A stretch of 64,000 nucleotides of DNA, taken from positions 5,653,386 to 5,717,385 of the forward strand of contig NZ_VFPP01000001.1 in assembly GCF_006716745.1 (NCBI RefSeq), written 5' to 3'. A program made the position numbers and the translations under genes. A model generated the notes under the pieces. It was given only the letters and a program-made list of their open reading frames with translations. It did no database searches and had not been told where the DNA came from. Below, piece after piece: positions 41,091 through 49,254 of this stretch (position 1 is the stretch's first letter; each line of letters starts with the position of its first letter). The DNA is from Saccharothrix saharensis (GTDB taxonomy: Bacteria > Actinomycetota > Actinomycetes > Mycobacteriales > Pseudonocardiaceae).

Positions 41091-42266
41091 TCAGTCGACG
41101 CAGGGCGGCCCGGCCTGCGCGGCACGGTGGCGCGCGCCGTCCATGCCCACCAGGCGGTCCGCCGCGAAGCGCTGGGTGGGCGACGCGGCGGTCGGGGGAG
41201 TCGTGGTCGGTGCCGGGTCCTTCTCGCCCAGCAGCTCGGCCACGAACGACTTCACCTGCGCGGGGTCCACCGTCACGATGCTCTGGCCGCGCTCGTTGCG
41301 CGCACCGACCCCGGTCACCGGGATGGTCGCGAACTCGACGTTGCCACCCGCCAGCCCCCGCGCCTGCCCCGCGAACGTGGCCAGGTCCAGGTTCTGGTCC
41401 ACCACGATCGACTTGCTCACCGCGTCCAGCAGCCCGGACAGCCGCGCCGGGTCGGCCAGCGTGCCCGCCGACAGCAGCTTCGACATCGCCGCCGACATGA
41501 ACACCTGCTGCCGCGTGATCCGGCCCAGGTCGCCGTTCGGGATGCCCTTGCGCTGCCGCACGAACGCCAGCGCGTCACCGCCGGAGATCGTCTGCACTCC
41601 CGCCCGGAAGTCCGCGCCCGAGTCCGGGTCCGACGTGGCCTGCTTCAGGCACACGTCCACGCCCCCGATCACCTCGGTGAGCAGGTAGAACCCGTACAGG
41701 TTGATCTCGGCGTAGTGGTCGACCCGCACGCCGGTCAGCTCCTGCACCACCTGCACCAACGCCCGCCGCCCGGCCTGGTCGCCCGCCTTGGACCGCTCGG
41801 TCAGGTCGTGCACGCCCTGCGCGGCCAGGCGTTCCATGGTGAAGAACTTGGTCAGCCCGTACGCCGAATTGATCTTCTCCTCGCCGACGTCCGGGATCGG
41901 CACGTACGTGTCGCGGGGGATGGACACGGCGTGCGCCTTGCTGCCGTCGTGCGGCACCCGCATCACGATGATCGTGTCCGTGTTGAGCGTGTCCGTCGCC
42001 TCGGTGCGCAGCTCCCGCAGCACGTGGTCGGGCAGCGGCACGCCCTGGGCGTCGGTGCGGCTGTCGCTGCCGACCAGCAGGATGTCGGTCGCGCCGTCGT
42101 TCGCGGGCGGTGCGTTGGGCACGTCCGACAGCACGGCCAGCACGTCGGTCGTGTTCACGCTCTCCTGCACGCGCTGCAACGTCGACCAGCCGTACCCGGC
42201 GGCCACGAGCACGGCCGCGGACAGCAGCGCCACGAGCACGCGTCCGGCGATCACCGCAGCCTGCAC
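41091..42266 (-). CDS. LytR-CpsA-Psr (LCP) family glycopolymer ligase, copy 1
   Basis: 391 aa. One N-terminal transmembrane helix (VLVALLSAAVLVAAGYGW) is followed by the LCP domain: DILLVGSDSRTDAQG, TDTIIVMRVPHDGSKAHAVS, SIPRDTYVPIP (Arg/Asp phosphate contacts) and LAFVRQRKGIPNGDLGRITR. LCP enzymes attach wall polymers (arabinogalactan, teichoic or capsular chains) from polyprenyl-phosphate carriers to peptidoglycan. The C-terminus ends PPCVD; with the Cys in GGVDVCLK it could form the structural disulfide known in some actinobacterial LCP proteins. It sits next to a second LCP gene in the same direction. Confidence 0.92.
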   Translation of the reverse strand: MQAAVIAGRVLVALLSAAVLVAAGYGWSTLQRVQESVNTTDVLAVLSDVPNAPPANDGATDILLVGSDSRTDAQGVPLPDHVLRELRTEATDTLNTDTIIVMRVPHDGSKAHAVSIPRDTYVPIPDVGEEKINSAYGLTKFFTMERLAAQGVHDLTERSKAGDQAGRRALVQVVQELTGVRVDHYAEINLYGFYLLTEVIGGVDVCLKQATSDPDSGADFRAGVQTISGGDALAFVRQRKGIPNGDLGRITRQQVFMSAAMSKLLSAGTLADPARLSGLLDAVSKSIVVDQNLDLATFAGQARGLAGGNVEFATIPVTGVGARNERGQSIVTVDPAQVKSFVAELLGEKDPAPTTTPPTAASPTQRFAADRLVGMDGARHRAAQAGPPCVD

Positions 42267-42350
42267 CGGGTCCTCCTGTGAATGGGGTGTCCGATCAGGC
42301 TAACCACCTTCGGCCGGTCGGACGTCCGGGTTCACCAGGAGGTGGGTCGT

Positions 42351-43883
42351 TCAGTTGACGCAGACCACACCGTCGGCGGTGATCGGTGGGGTGGAGCTGG
42401 TCGTGGGTGCGAGCTCCGTTGCGGTGCCGTCCACGGACGCCGGGTCGGACTGGTCCGGCGGCGCGTAGTCGGCGCCGGCGTACACCAGAACCTGCCCCCT
42501 GGGCACGGAGTCGTCTTCGACGGCCTCGGCGTTACCGCCCAGGGCGGAGATCACCTTGTCGGCGCTCGCCCGTTCGCCCGGCGCGTGCCGCACGGTGGTC
42601 GTGTCGGCGTAAGCCCCGGACTCCGCCTGGCCGCGGCGGAAGCCCTTCTCCGCCAACATGTCCAGCACGCTGGCCGCCAACCGGTTCACCCCGGCGGCGT
42701 TGTAGACGTGCACGGTGATCGCGGAGGCAGGCGGACCGGGAGGCGTCGTGGTCGTGACGGGCGCCTTCGACGGGTTGTTGTCGGTCGCGAGGCCCTTGAT
42801 GAACTGCCGCACCCGCGCCGGGTCGACCGGCAGCACGTTGCCGTCGCTCCACGTGTCCATCGGGTCGCCCACCGGAATCGTGCGGAACTGGATGTTGCCG
42901 CCGACCAGCCCCTGCATCTGGGTGGCGAACTCGGTGATGTTCCAGCCCTCGCTGAGCACGACGGACTTCTTCACCGCCGTCACGAGCTGGTCCAGCTTGT
43001 CGAAGTCGGTCAGGGTGCCGGTGGACAGCACCTTGCGGGCCAGCGCGCCGATGAACACCTGCTGCCGCACGATCCGGTCCAGGTCGCCGCCGGGCAGCCC
43101 GCCGCGCTGGCGCACGAACGAGAGCGCCTTGGCGCCCTCGACGACCTGCCGCCCGGCCGGGAAGTCCGCGCCCGAGTCGCGGTCGCTGGTGGCCTCGTTC
43201 AGGCACACCTCGACGCCGCCCAGCGCCTTCGTGACCTCGTAGAAGCTGGCCAGGTTGACCTCGGCGTACCGGTCGACGGTGAGCGAACCGCCGGTCAGCC
43301 CCTCGATCGTCTTGATCAACGTCTTGCGGCCGGCCAGCGTCGACTCCTGCTCGATGCGCGCCTCGCTGGTGACGCCCTGCTCGCGCAGCCGCTGCGCCGT
43401 GTCGTTCTTCTGCCTGGCCAGCGCCGAGTTGAGCTTGTGCGTGCCGAACCCGTCGGCGATCTCCACGTACGCGTCACGCGGGAACGAGATGGCCACCGCG
43501 CGCGTGCCGTCCTGGGGGATGTGCACCAGGATCATCGTGTCGGTGTTCTGCGTTCCGTCCGCCACACCGCCGTTGAGCAGCGCCAACACCTCGTCGGACA
43601 GCGGGTTGCCCTGCGCGTCGGTGCGGCTGTCGACGCCGACCAGCAGGATGTCGACCGCGCCGTCGAGCGGCTTGCGCGGCACGCCGTCCTCGTCCTCGGT
43701 GACGGAGGACGCGATGACGTCGGTGGTCGTGATGTTCTCGTCGATGTCGCTGAAGTAGTACCAGCCGTACCACGTGACGACGAGCACAGCCGCCGACACC
43801 AGGGCCAGGACTGAACGCCCCGTGAGCGCGAGGACACGAAGAGCAGCCGAACCGCCGGCTGTTTCGGGCGGACTGGAGCCCAC
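42351..43883 (-). CDS. LytR-CpsA-Psr (LCP) family glycopolymer ligase with LytR_C domain, copy 2
   Basis: 510 aa. N-terminal helix SVLALVSAAVLVVTWYGWYY, then LCP motifs DILLVGVDSRTDAQG, TDTMILVHIPQDGTRAVAIS, SFPRDAYVEIA and LSFVRQRGGLPGGDLDRIVR. After a Pro/Thr linker, residues 390-480 are a LytR_C domain (ITVHVYNAAGVNRLAASVLD, VLVYAGADYAPPD), which the first copy lacks. The chain ends VVCVN, again with a Cys three residues from the terminus. It is divergent from rmlB. The pair probably arose by duplication and the copies may act on different polymers. Confidence 0.92.
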   Translation of the reverse strand: MGSSPPETAGGSAALRVLALTGRSVLALVSAAVLVVTWYGWYYFSDIDENITTTDVIASSVTEDEDGVPRKPLDGAVDILLVGVDSRTDAQGNPLSDEVLALLNGGVADGTQNTDTMILVHIPQDGTRAVAISFPRDAYVEIADGFGTHKLNSALARQKNDTAQRLREQGVTSEARIEQESTLAGRKTLIKTIEGLTGGSLTVDRYAEVNLASFYEVTKALGGVEVCLNEATSDRDSGADFPAGRQVVEGAKALSFVRQRGGLPGGDLDRIVRQQVFIGALARKVLSTGTLTDFDKLDQLVTAVKKSVVLSEGWNITEFATQMQGLVGGNIQFRTIPVGDPMDTWSDGNVLPVDPARVRQFIKGLATDNNPSKAPVTTTTPPGPPASAITVHVYNAAGVNRLAASVLDMLAEKGFRRGQAESGAYADTTTVRHAPGERASADKVISALGGNAEAVEDDSVPRGQVLVYAGADYAPPDQSDPASVDGTATELAPTTSSTPPITADGVVCVN

Positions 43884-44052
43884 TGCCTGCCTCCCCCGTG
43901 CGCTCAGGCGTGCCTGACGAGATTAGTGGCGCGGGGCTGAACCGCGCCGGACATTCCTCTTATACGGGAGACGCTGTAACAACTGGGTGGGTTGCAGAGA
44001 AGGGCCTCGTGACAGACTGCGGTGAGCAGCCGGCTTCGGGAGGGCACTGAGC

Positions 44053-45045
44053 ATGCGGGTTCTGGTGACGGGTGGGGCCGGGTTCATCGGCTCCCACTAC
44101 GTGCGGGAGATGGTGGGCGGCGCCTACCCGGCCTTCGCCGACGCGGAGGTGGTGGTGCTGGACAAGCTCACCTACGCCGGCAACGAGGCCAACCTGGCCC
44201 CGGTCGCCGACAGCCCGCGGCTGACCTTCGTCCGGGGCGACATCTGCGACCGCGAGCTGGTCACCGACCTGATGAGCCGCACGGACGTGGTCGTGCACTT
44301 CGCCGCCGAGTCGCATGTGGACCGCTCGATCTCCGGTTCGGCCGACTTCGTGCTGACCAACGTGCTGGGCACCCAGACGCTGCTGCAGGGCGCGCTGGAG
44401 GCGGGCGTGGCCAAGTTCGTGCACGTCTCCACCGACGAGGTCTACGGCACCATCGACGAGGGCTCGTGGACCGAGGACCACATCCTGGAGCCCAACTCGC
44501 CCTACTCGGCGTCCAAGGCGTCGTCGGACCTGCTGGCGCGCTCGTTCTTCCGCACCCACGGCCTGCCGGTGTGCATCACGCGGTGCTCGAACAACTACGG
44601 TCCGTACCAGTTCCCCGAGAAGGTCATCCCGCTGTTCGTCACCAACCTGATCGACGGCCGGAAGGTGCCGCTCTACGGCGACGGCCTCAACGTCCGCGAC
44701 TGGCTGCACGTGGACGACCACTGCCGCGGCATCCAGCTGGTCCTCGAAGGCGGCCGCGGTGGCGAGATCTACAACATCGGCGGCGGCACCGAGCTGACCA
44801 ACCGCGAGCTCACCGAGCGCCTGCTGGCGGCCACGGGCCGTGACTGGGACTCGTTCGTCGAGCCGGTCACCGACCGCAAGGGCCACGACCGCCGCTACTC
44901 GGTCGACATCACCAAGATCGGCACCGAACTCGGCTACGCCCCTCGCGTGGACTTCGCCGAGGGCCTCGCCGCCACCGTCCAGTGGTACCGCGACAACCGC
45001 TCGTGGTGGGAGCCGCTGAAGCAGCGCGCGGCCCTGGCCGGCTGA
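44053..45045 (+). CDS. rmlB: dTDP-glucose 4,6-dehydratase
   Basis: 330 aa extended SDR. TGGAGFIGSHYV binds NAD. HVSTDEVYGTIDEG contains the Thr-Asp-Glu catalytic triad used for dehydration. SPYSASKASSDLLARSFFRT contributes the YxxxK pair. RCSNNYGPYQFPEKVIP and LHVDDHCRGIQLVL are RmlB blocks. It converts dTDP-glucose to dTDP-4-keto-6-deoxyglucose. rmlD follows with a one-base overlap. rmlA and rmlC are not in this window. Confidence 0.95.
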   Translation: MRVLVTGGAGFIGSHYVREMVGGAYPAFADAEVVVLDKLTYAGNEANLAPVADSPRLTFVRGDICDRELVTDLMSRTDVVVHFAAESHVDRSISGSADFVLTNVLGTQTLLQGALEAGVAKFVHVSTDEVYGTIDEGSWTEDHILEPNSPYSASKASSDLLARSFFRTHGLPVCITRCSNNYGPYQFPEKVIPLFVTNLIDGRKVPLYGDGLNVRDWLHVDDHCRGIQLVLEGGRGGEIYNIGGGTELTNRELTERLLAATGRDWDSFVEPVTDRKGHDRRYSVDITKIGTELGYAPRVDFAEGLAATVQWYRDNRSWWEPLKQRAALAG

Positions 45046-45938
45046 TGGCACTCGCCCTGCTCGTCCCCGGTGGTCGCGGCCAACTGGGCCGCGACCTCGT
45101 CGCCGCCGCCCCCGAGGACGGCCTCGTGCACGCCCCGTCCTCGGCCGAACTGGACCTGACCGACGCACCCGCCGTGACCGACGCCGTCGCCGTCTTCGCC
45201 GCCACGGCCCGCGACGCCGGCTACCGCCCGGTCGTCGTCAACGCCGCCGCCTACACGGCGGTCGACGCCGCCGAGACCGACGTCGACCGCGCCTGCGCCG
45301 TCAACGCCACCGGTCCCGGCAACCTGGCGAAGAGCTGCCGGGAGCACAACGTCCCCCTGCTCCACGTCTCCACCGACTACGTCTTCCCGGGCGACGGCAC
45401 CCGCCCCTACGAGCCGACCGACGAAACCGGCCCGAAGTCCGCCTACGGCCGCACCAAGCTCGACGGCGAACACCGGGTGCTGTCCACTTGGGACCGCTCC
45501 TGGGTCGTCCGCACCGCCTGGGTCTACGGCCGACACGGCGACAACTTCGTCAAGACCATGGCCCGACTGGCGAAGACCAACGACACCCTGTCCGTTGTGG
45601 ACGACCAGGTCGGCTCACCGACCTGGTCCCTCGACCTGGCCACCGGCCTGCTGGAACTCGCCACCCTCGTCGCCACGGGCAACACGCCGCCCCGCGTGCT
45701 CCACGCCACCGGCGCCGGTGAAACCACCTGGTGCGGCTTCGCCCGCGCCATCTTCACCGAACTGGGCCTGGACCCGACCCGCGTCCACCCGTGCTCCACC
45801 GCCGAGTACCCCCGCCCAGCCCCCCGCCCGGCCTACTCGGTCCTCTCCACCAGGTCCTGGACCGACGCGGGCCTCACCCCCCTGCGCGACTGGCGCGACG
45901 CCCTGTCCGCCGCCATCGCCACCAACGCCGTCCCCTGA
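45045..45938 (+). CDS. rmlD: dTDP-4-dehydrorhamnose reductase
   Basis: About 297 aa. PGGRGQLGRDLV is the NAD(P) loop. VVNAAAYTAVDAAETD, HVSTDYVFPGDGTRPYEP and YGRTKLDGEHRVL (YxxxK) are RmlD signatures, and RTAWVYGRHGDNFVKTM is the substrate region. It makes dTDP-L-rhamnose, the donor for WbbL at 56163-57023. The first codon overlaps the rmlB stop (TGATG). In mycobacteria rmlD also lies close to wbbL and an LCP gene, which supports a conserved wall-linker region. Confidence 0.93.
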   Translation: MALALLVPGGRGQLGRDLVAAAPEDGLVHAPSSAELDLTDAPAVTDAVAVFAATARDAGYRPVVVNAAAYTAVDAAETDVDRACAVNATGPGNLAKSCREHNVPLLHVSTDYVFPGDGTRPYEPTDETGPKSAYGRTKLDGEHRVLSTWDRSWVVRTAWVYGRHGDNFVKTMARLAKTNDTLSVVDDQVGSPTWSLDLATGLLELATLVATGNTPPRVLHATGAGETTWCGFARAIFTELGLDPTRVHPCSTAEYPRPAPRPAYSVLSTRSWTDAGLTPLRDWRDALSAAIATNAVP

Positions 45939-46020
45939 CCCCGCCCACCGGATCCGCGACGAGCGGGACCGCACCGCTCGTGCGGGAGCCGTCGCCCTGT
46001 CCGCGCGGGAGGATGCGGAG

Positions 46021-46773
46021 ATGCGCGTGACCACCCTCGCCGCGCGGCCCGACCTGGCCGAGGCGGTCTACGGGATCCCCTACCCGCCCGACTCGCCCCG
46101 GTTCACGCGCGGCAACCTGGCGTCGCTGCTCGTGCGCGGCCGGCGGGTCGCCGAACGGTGGCCGCACCTGGTGGTGGCGCTGCTGGACGGCGACCGGCCC
46201 GTGGCGCGCGGGATCATGGTCGGTTACCGGGCCGACCGGGACTCGCGACCCCGGTTGCCCGACGGCGGGTGGGACCAGGTGGCGGTGTGGGCTGCCGAGG
46301 ACGCGATGGACCACGTCGAGGCGGACACCGCGTGCGCGCTGGAGATCGCCGTGGACCCCGGTTACCTGGGGCGCGGGTTGTCCGGCGCGGTGCTGGGGGC
46401 GATGCGCTCCGCGGTCGGAGCGGCTGGGCTGGGCGGGCTCCTGGTGCCGCTCAGGCCGCCGGACAAGGCGGTGGAGCCCGAGGTGCCGATGGACGAGTAC
46501 GCGGCGCGGACGCGGGCGGACGGGTTGCCCGCGGACCGCTGGTTGCGGACGCACGTGCGGGCGGGGGGACGCGTCGAGGGCGTCGCGTGGTGCTCGTCCA
46601 CCGTGCAGGCGACGGTGGCCCGGTGGCGGGAGTGGACCGGGTTGCCGTTCGACCGGGACGGGCCGGTGGTCGTCCCCGGCGCGCTCGCCCCCGTGCACGT
46701 GTCGACGTCGCAGAACGTAGCCGTGTACGTCGAGCCGAACGTCTGGGTGTCCCACCCGGTGCCGGTGGGTTAG
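46021..46773 (+). CDS. GNAT-like acyltransferase
   Basis: 250 aa from the ATG at 46021. The core DTACALEIAVDPGYLGRGLS and SGAVLGAMRSAVGAAGLGG has the strand-loop-helix of the GNAT acetyl-CoA site (GYLGRGLSG as the pyrophosphate loop). The rest is longer than a minimal GNAT and includes a C-terminal strand region ending VAVYVEPNVWVSHPV. Substrate unknown. It follows rmlD by 82 bp but faces the Imm1 gene, whose stop overlaps its own by 4 bp. Confidence 0.7.
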   Translation: MRVTTLAARPDLAEAVYGIPYPPDSPRFTRGNLASLLVRGRRVAERWPHLVVALLDGDRPVARGIMVGYRADRDSRPRLPDGGWDQVAVWAAEDAMDHVEADTACALEIAVDPGYLGRGLSGAVLGAMRSAVGAAGLGGLLVPLRPPDKAVEPEVPMDEYAARTRADGLPADRWLRTHVRAGGRVEGVAWCSSTVQATVARWREWTGLPFDRDGPVVVPGALAPVHVSTSQNVAVYVEPNVWVSHPVPVG

Positions 46774-47210
46774 GCGGCCTGCCAGGTGACGCCCGTCGGG
46801 CGCGCGGCGGTGGACAGGAACTCCTTCAGCGCGGCCGCCAGGACGTCCACCGGCACGCCCGCGCCGGCGGGGTAGTCGACGTACTCGGAGCGGTACTCGG
46901 GGGACGCCGGGTCGCCCCGCAGGGTCGAGTAGTCGTGGTCCGGGTCGGCGTAGGTGAGGTAGCCGTAGCCCTGGTGGACGGCCGCGGCGACGTCGTGGTC
47001 CGGGATCTCGGTCGCCCCCGGCGCGCCGAGCAGACCCTCGGTGTCGGTGATCACCTCGCGGTCCTGGTGCTCGATCACGGCCGGGCCCGCGCCGGGCTCG
47101 GCCAGGCGGCGCAGGAGGGTGTCGACGTCCTCCGGCTCACCGACCGTCATCTCGTCGGCGGCGTCGGCGTCGTGCTCGTCGTTGATCGGCCACACAGCCG
47201 TGAAGCTCAT
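46770..47210 (-). CDS. Imm1-family immunity protein (orphan)
   Basis: About 146 aa; ATG 47210 (MSFTAVWP), with an alternative in-frame ATG at 47219. The pattern DVDTLLRRLAEPGAGPAVIE, GYGYLTYADPDHDYSTLRGD, then EYVDYPAGAGVPVDVLAAAL fits the Imm1 immunity fold common in actinomycetes, where it protects against deaminase and other polymorphic toxins. No toxin gene is adjacent: neighbours are a GNAT gene and, across a 278-bp gap, an SdpI-type gene. It may be a stray immunity gene against toxins of kin. Confidence 0.65.
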   Translation of the reverse strand: MSFTAVWPINDEHDADAADEMTVGEPEDVDTLLRRLAEPGAGPAVIEHQDREVITDTEGLLGAPGATEIPDHDVAAAVHQGYGYLTYADPDHDYSTLRGDPASPEYRSEYVDYPAGAGVPVDVLAAALKEFLSTAARPTGVTWQAA

Positions 47211-47488
47211 GGCCGGCATCATCGCAGTGGACGCGCTGAGTGACCACCTGAGGGGTCGGTTGCGCCGTTGGGGTGGAGTAGGTTTGTCGCACTGGTTTTG
47301 CGATCGAACAGTGCGAGAGCCTTTCCGCCATGTCCGCGATCGGGCGATCCCCTGAAGCGACCGCGCCTCGCCACGAAGGCGAGCGGCAGCGGTTCCTGCG
47401 TCGCGTCTGTGCCGTGACCGGTTCACGGCAGATCTCGTGGAGCGTCCTCAAGCCCGCCCAGGTCGACCGGCAACCCGGGCACTCGTAG
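47211..47488. other. Intergenic region without a supported gene
   Basis: About 278 bp between the Imm1 start and the SdpI-like stop. It is less GC-rich close to the Imm1 gene (around 47275-47320), which could hold that gene's promoter. A minus-strand frame encodes a CPGC motif (about 47475-47490) but lacks a start with a ribosome-binding site. No hairpin or repeat of note was seen. Confidence 0.4.
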
Positions 47489-47830
47489 TCAGCTCTCCTG
47501 CTTCGCCGCGCCGATCCCGCGCAGCACGCCGACGACCATCGGCGGCACCATGCCGATCGAGGTGACCAGGACCGCCGCGAGCAGGGTGCCGTCGTTCGGC
47601 GCGAACCACGCCACGACCGCTCCGGCCACGCCGACGGCCCCACCGATGATCGTCGGCGGGCCCGCCGCCCTGTTGGCGACCCGGAACGCCTCTTCGCTGC
47701 GCATGGTCGCGGGGGTGCGCAGGCCGACGAAGCGGTTGCGGGGCAACCGTTCGGTGCGGCCGAGGTAGCCGACGAGCGCGACGACGAGACCGCCCAACCC
47801 CAGAACCAGCGCCAGGAACGGCTGGATCAC
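47489..47830 (-). CDS. SdpI-family membrane protein
   Basis: 113 aa. Hydrophobic helices LALVLGLGGLVVALVGYLG, IIGGAVGVAGAVVAWF and LLAAVLVTSIGMVPPMVVGV surround NRFVGLRTPATMRSEEAFRVAN, the characteristic SdpI/YhfL loop. Bacillus SdpI gives immunity to the SDP killing peptide. In actinomycetes many homologues exist without the toxin. The start overlaps the DUF397 stop by 4 bp, giving XRE-DUF397-SdpI as one transcript. Confidence 0.8.
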   Translation of the reverse strand: MIQPFLALVLGLGGLVVALVGYLGRTERLPRNRFVGLRTPATMRSEEAFRVANRAAGPPTIIGGAVGVAGAVVAWFAPNDGTLLAAVLVTSIGMVPPMVVGVLRGIGAAKQES

Positions 47831-48015
47831 GGCCGCAGGCCCGCGAGGAACGCCGCCCAGGTGGCGCGGGGGACGGTCAGGGTTCCGGTGTCCGGGGACT
47901 TGCTGTCCCTGATGCCGACGACGGCTCGGCTGTGGGCGACCTCGACGCAGTCCGAATTCGCACCGCTGTGGCTGGACTTGTGCCAGGCTCCGAAAGTCAG
48001 GTCCGCCGCTCCCAT
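47827..48015 (-). CDS. DUF397 protein
   Basis: 62 aa. FGAWHKSSHSGANSDCVEVA, then VGIRDSKSPDTGTLTVP and W-A-A-F-L-A-G-L is the full DUF397 domain (Scr1-like). In streptomycetes DUF397 proteins pair with an XRE/DUF5753 regulator, and the pair behaves as a toxin-antitoxin-like or morphogenetic switch (Scr1/Scr2, bldB/whiJ-type systems). Here it overlaps the end of the XRE gene by 19 bp. Confidence 0.9.
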   Translation of the reverse strand: MGAADLTFGAWHKSSHSGANSDCVEVAHSRAVVGIRDSKSPDTGTLTVPRATWAAFLAGLRP

Positions 48016-48854
48016 TCGCTGTGCTCCTCCTTGATGTACTTGCGCAGCAGGGCCAGCGTGTCCTGCGGGCTCAGCGCTGCGCTGCACAGGTGCAGGAAGG
48101 CCAGCCTATACCGCTCAACATCAGGTTCTTCCTCCAAGAACAAGGTGCCGGTGAGGTGGTCCACAGCGACCGCGCCGAACCCGTCGTCGAACGTGAAGCA
48201 GGAGAACGGCACACCCATCGACACGTGCTCGCCGGCGCGGGTGGGGATGATCTGGAGCTGGACGTTCGGGAGCGCGGCGAGCTCCAGCAACCGCGAGAGC
48301 TGGGCGACATGCACGTCCCGGCCGCCCATGGCCCGGAGGATCGCCGCTTCGGTGATGACCGCCCACACCGACAGGTCGCCGGTCAGCACGCGCTGTTGTC
48401 GGGCGATGCGGAGTTCGACCCGGTGCTCGATCAGGTCTTCGGCGATCGGCGGCAGACCGGTCCGGATCACGGCGCGGGCGTAATCGGGCGTCTGGAGCAG
48501 ACCGGGAACCAGGTCGATCTGGAAGTTCGAGACGCTGACCGAGTCGGTCTCCAGCTCGGCGAAGTCGATGTTCTCGGGATTGGCCACGCCGTGGTAGCTC
48601 AAGTACCAGCCGCGTGCCTTCGCGTTGCGGGCCAGGGTCACCATGCTCTCGGTGGTGTGGTCGCTCGCCCCGTAGAGCCGGCACAGGGCGCGGACCTCTT
48701 CGGGTTTGATCCCGGCCTGGTTGTTCTCGATCTTGCTGATCTTGGGGTGCTTGCAGCCGAGTTCGACCGCCGCGTCCTCGATGGTCTTGCCCGCCTGGGT
48801 GCGCAGGTGGCGCAGGCGGCGGGCGAGGCGGCGCTGTTTCGCGGTCGATGCCAT
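47997..48854 (-). CDS. XRE/DUF5753 helix-turn-helix regulator
   Basis: 285 aa. The helix-turn-helix lies in residues 10-65 (RLRHLRTQAGKTIEDAAVEL, CKHPKISKIENNQAGIKPEE). Residues 85-275 are the DUF5753 domain (FQIDLVPGLLQTPDYARAVI, RQQRVLTG, LQIIPTRAGEHVSM, VAVDHLTGTLFLEEEPDV). It is the WhiJ/Scr-type partner of the downstream DUF397 protein. The divergent small gene at 48964 completes the usual trio. The intergenic region has strong dyad symmetry. Confidence 0.92.
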   Translation of the reverse strand: MASTAKQRRLARRLRHLRTQAGKTIEDAAVELGCKHPKISKIENNQAGIKPEEVRALCRLYGASDHTTESMVTLARNAKARGWYLSYHGVANPENIDFAELETDSVSVSNFQIDLVPGLLQTPDYARAVIRTGLPPIAEDLIEHRVELRIARQQRVLTGDLSVWAVITEAAILRAMGGRDVHVAQLSRLLELAALPNVQLQIIPTRAGEHVSMGVPFSCFTFDDGFGAVAVDHLTGTLFLEEEPDVERYRLAFLHLCSAALSPQDTLALLRKYIKEEHSEWERRT

Positions 48855-48963
48855 CGGTACCTCGATCGGGTGGAAAAAGGAACAATGTTCCCGACAAACT
48901 TGCTTCTCGGCGAAGCGGGAAGCAACCTAGCAGAACAGTTTCCACTCGATCGAGGAGGGTGTC
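48855..48963. promoter_or_regulatory. Divergent control region with dyad symmetry (XRE operator candidate)
   Basis: CCTCGATCGGGTGGAAA (48860-48876) and TTTCCACTCGATCGAGG (48939-48955) are inverted copies with one mismatch, 62 bp apart, each next to one of the two divergent genes. Inside, GGAACAATGTTCC (48879-48891) is a near-perfect palindrome. A dimeric regulator binding both ends could control the two genes together. Confidence 0.55.
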
Positions 48964-49254
48964 GTGGCTGTTCAGGTGGCCTATGTCCGGGGTGACACGC
49001 CGTTGCGCGCGTGGGTGGACGACGAAACCGGCACCGTGTGCCTCTCCGTGGGCCCACCCCCGGGCCAAGTGGTCCTCGGCCTCACCGCCAACGGCGCGGA
49101 CCGCCTACTGGACGCGGTGAAGCGCGAGCTGAAGGTCCTCGACCCGTCCGGCTTCGACTGCGACGACTGCCACGACACCGGCCGGCGGTGGACGCCGGTC
49201 GCTCGCGGCGCGGCGAGGCTCAGCTCCTGTCACTGCCCCGCGGCACGCCGGTAG
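48964..49254 (+). CDS. Small protein divergent from the XRE gene, function unknown
   Basis: 96 aa, GTG start with GAGGAGGG upstream. VSAYVRGDTP-like VAYVRGDTPLRAWVDDETGT is followed by a short helical part and a Cys-rich stretch, DCDDCHDTG and SSCHC, that might bind a metal. Small proteins in this position are common beside XRE/DUF397 pairs but have no assigned role. The 3' end overlaps the glycosyltransferase gene on the other strand by 25 bp. Confidence 0.6.
   Translation: MAVQVAYVRGDTPLRAWVDDETGTVCLSVGPPPGQVVLGLTANGADRLLDAVKRELKVLDPSGFDCDDCHDTGRRWTPVARGAARLSSCHCPAARR

Noticed and set aside
47420..47490. A possible small zinc-finger protein (CPGC motif) on the minus strand
   Set aside because: No start codon with a ribosome-binding site and no coding bias; kept as intergenic.
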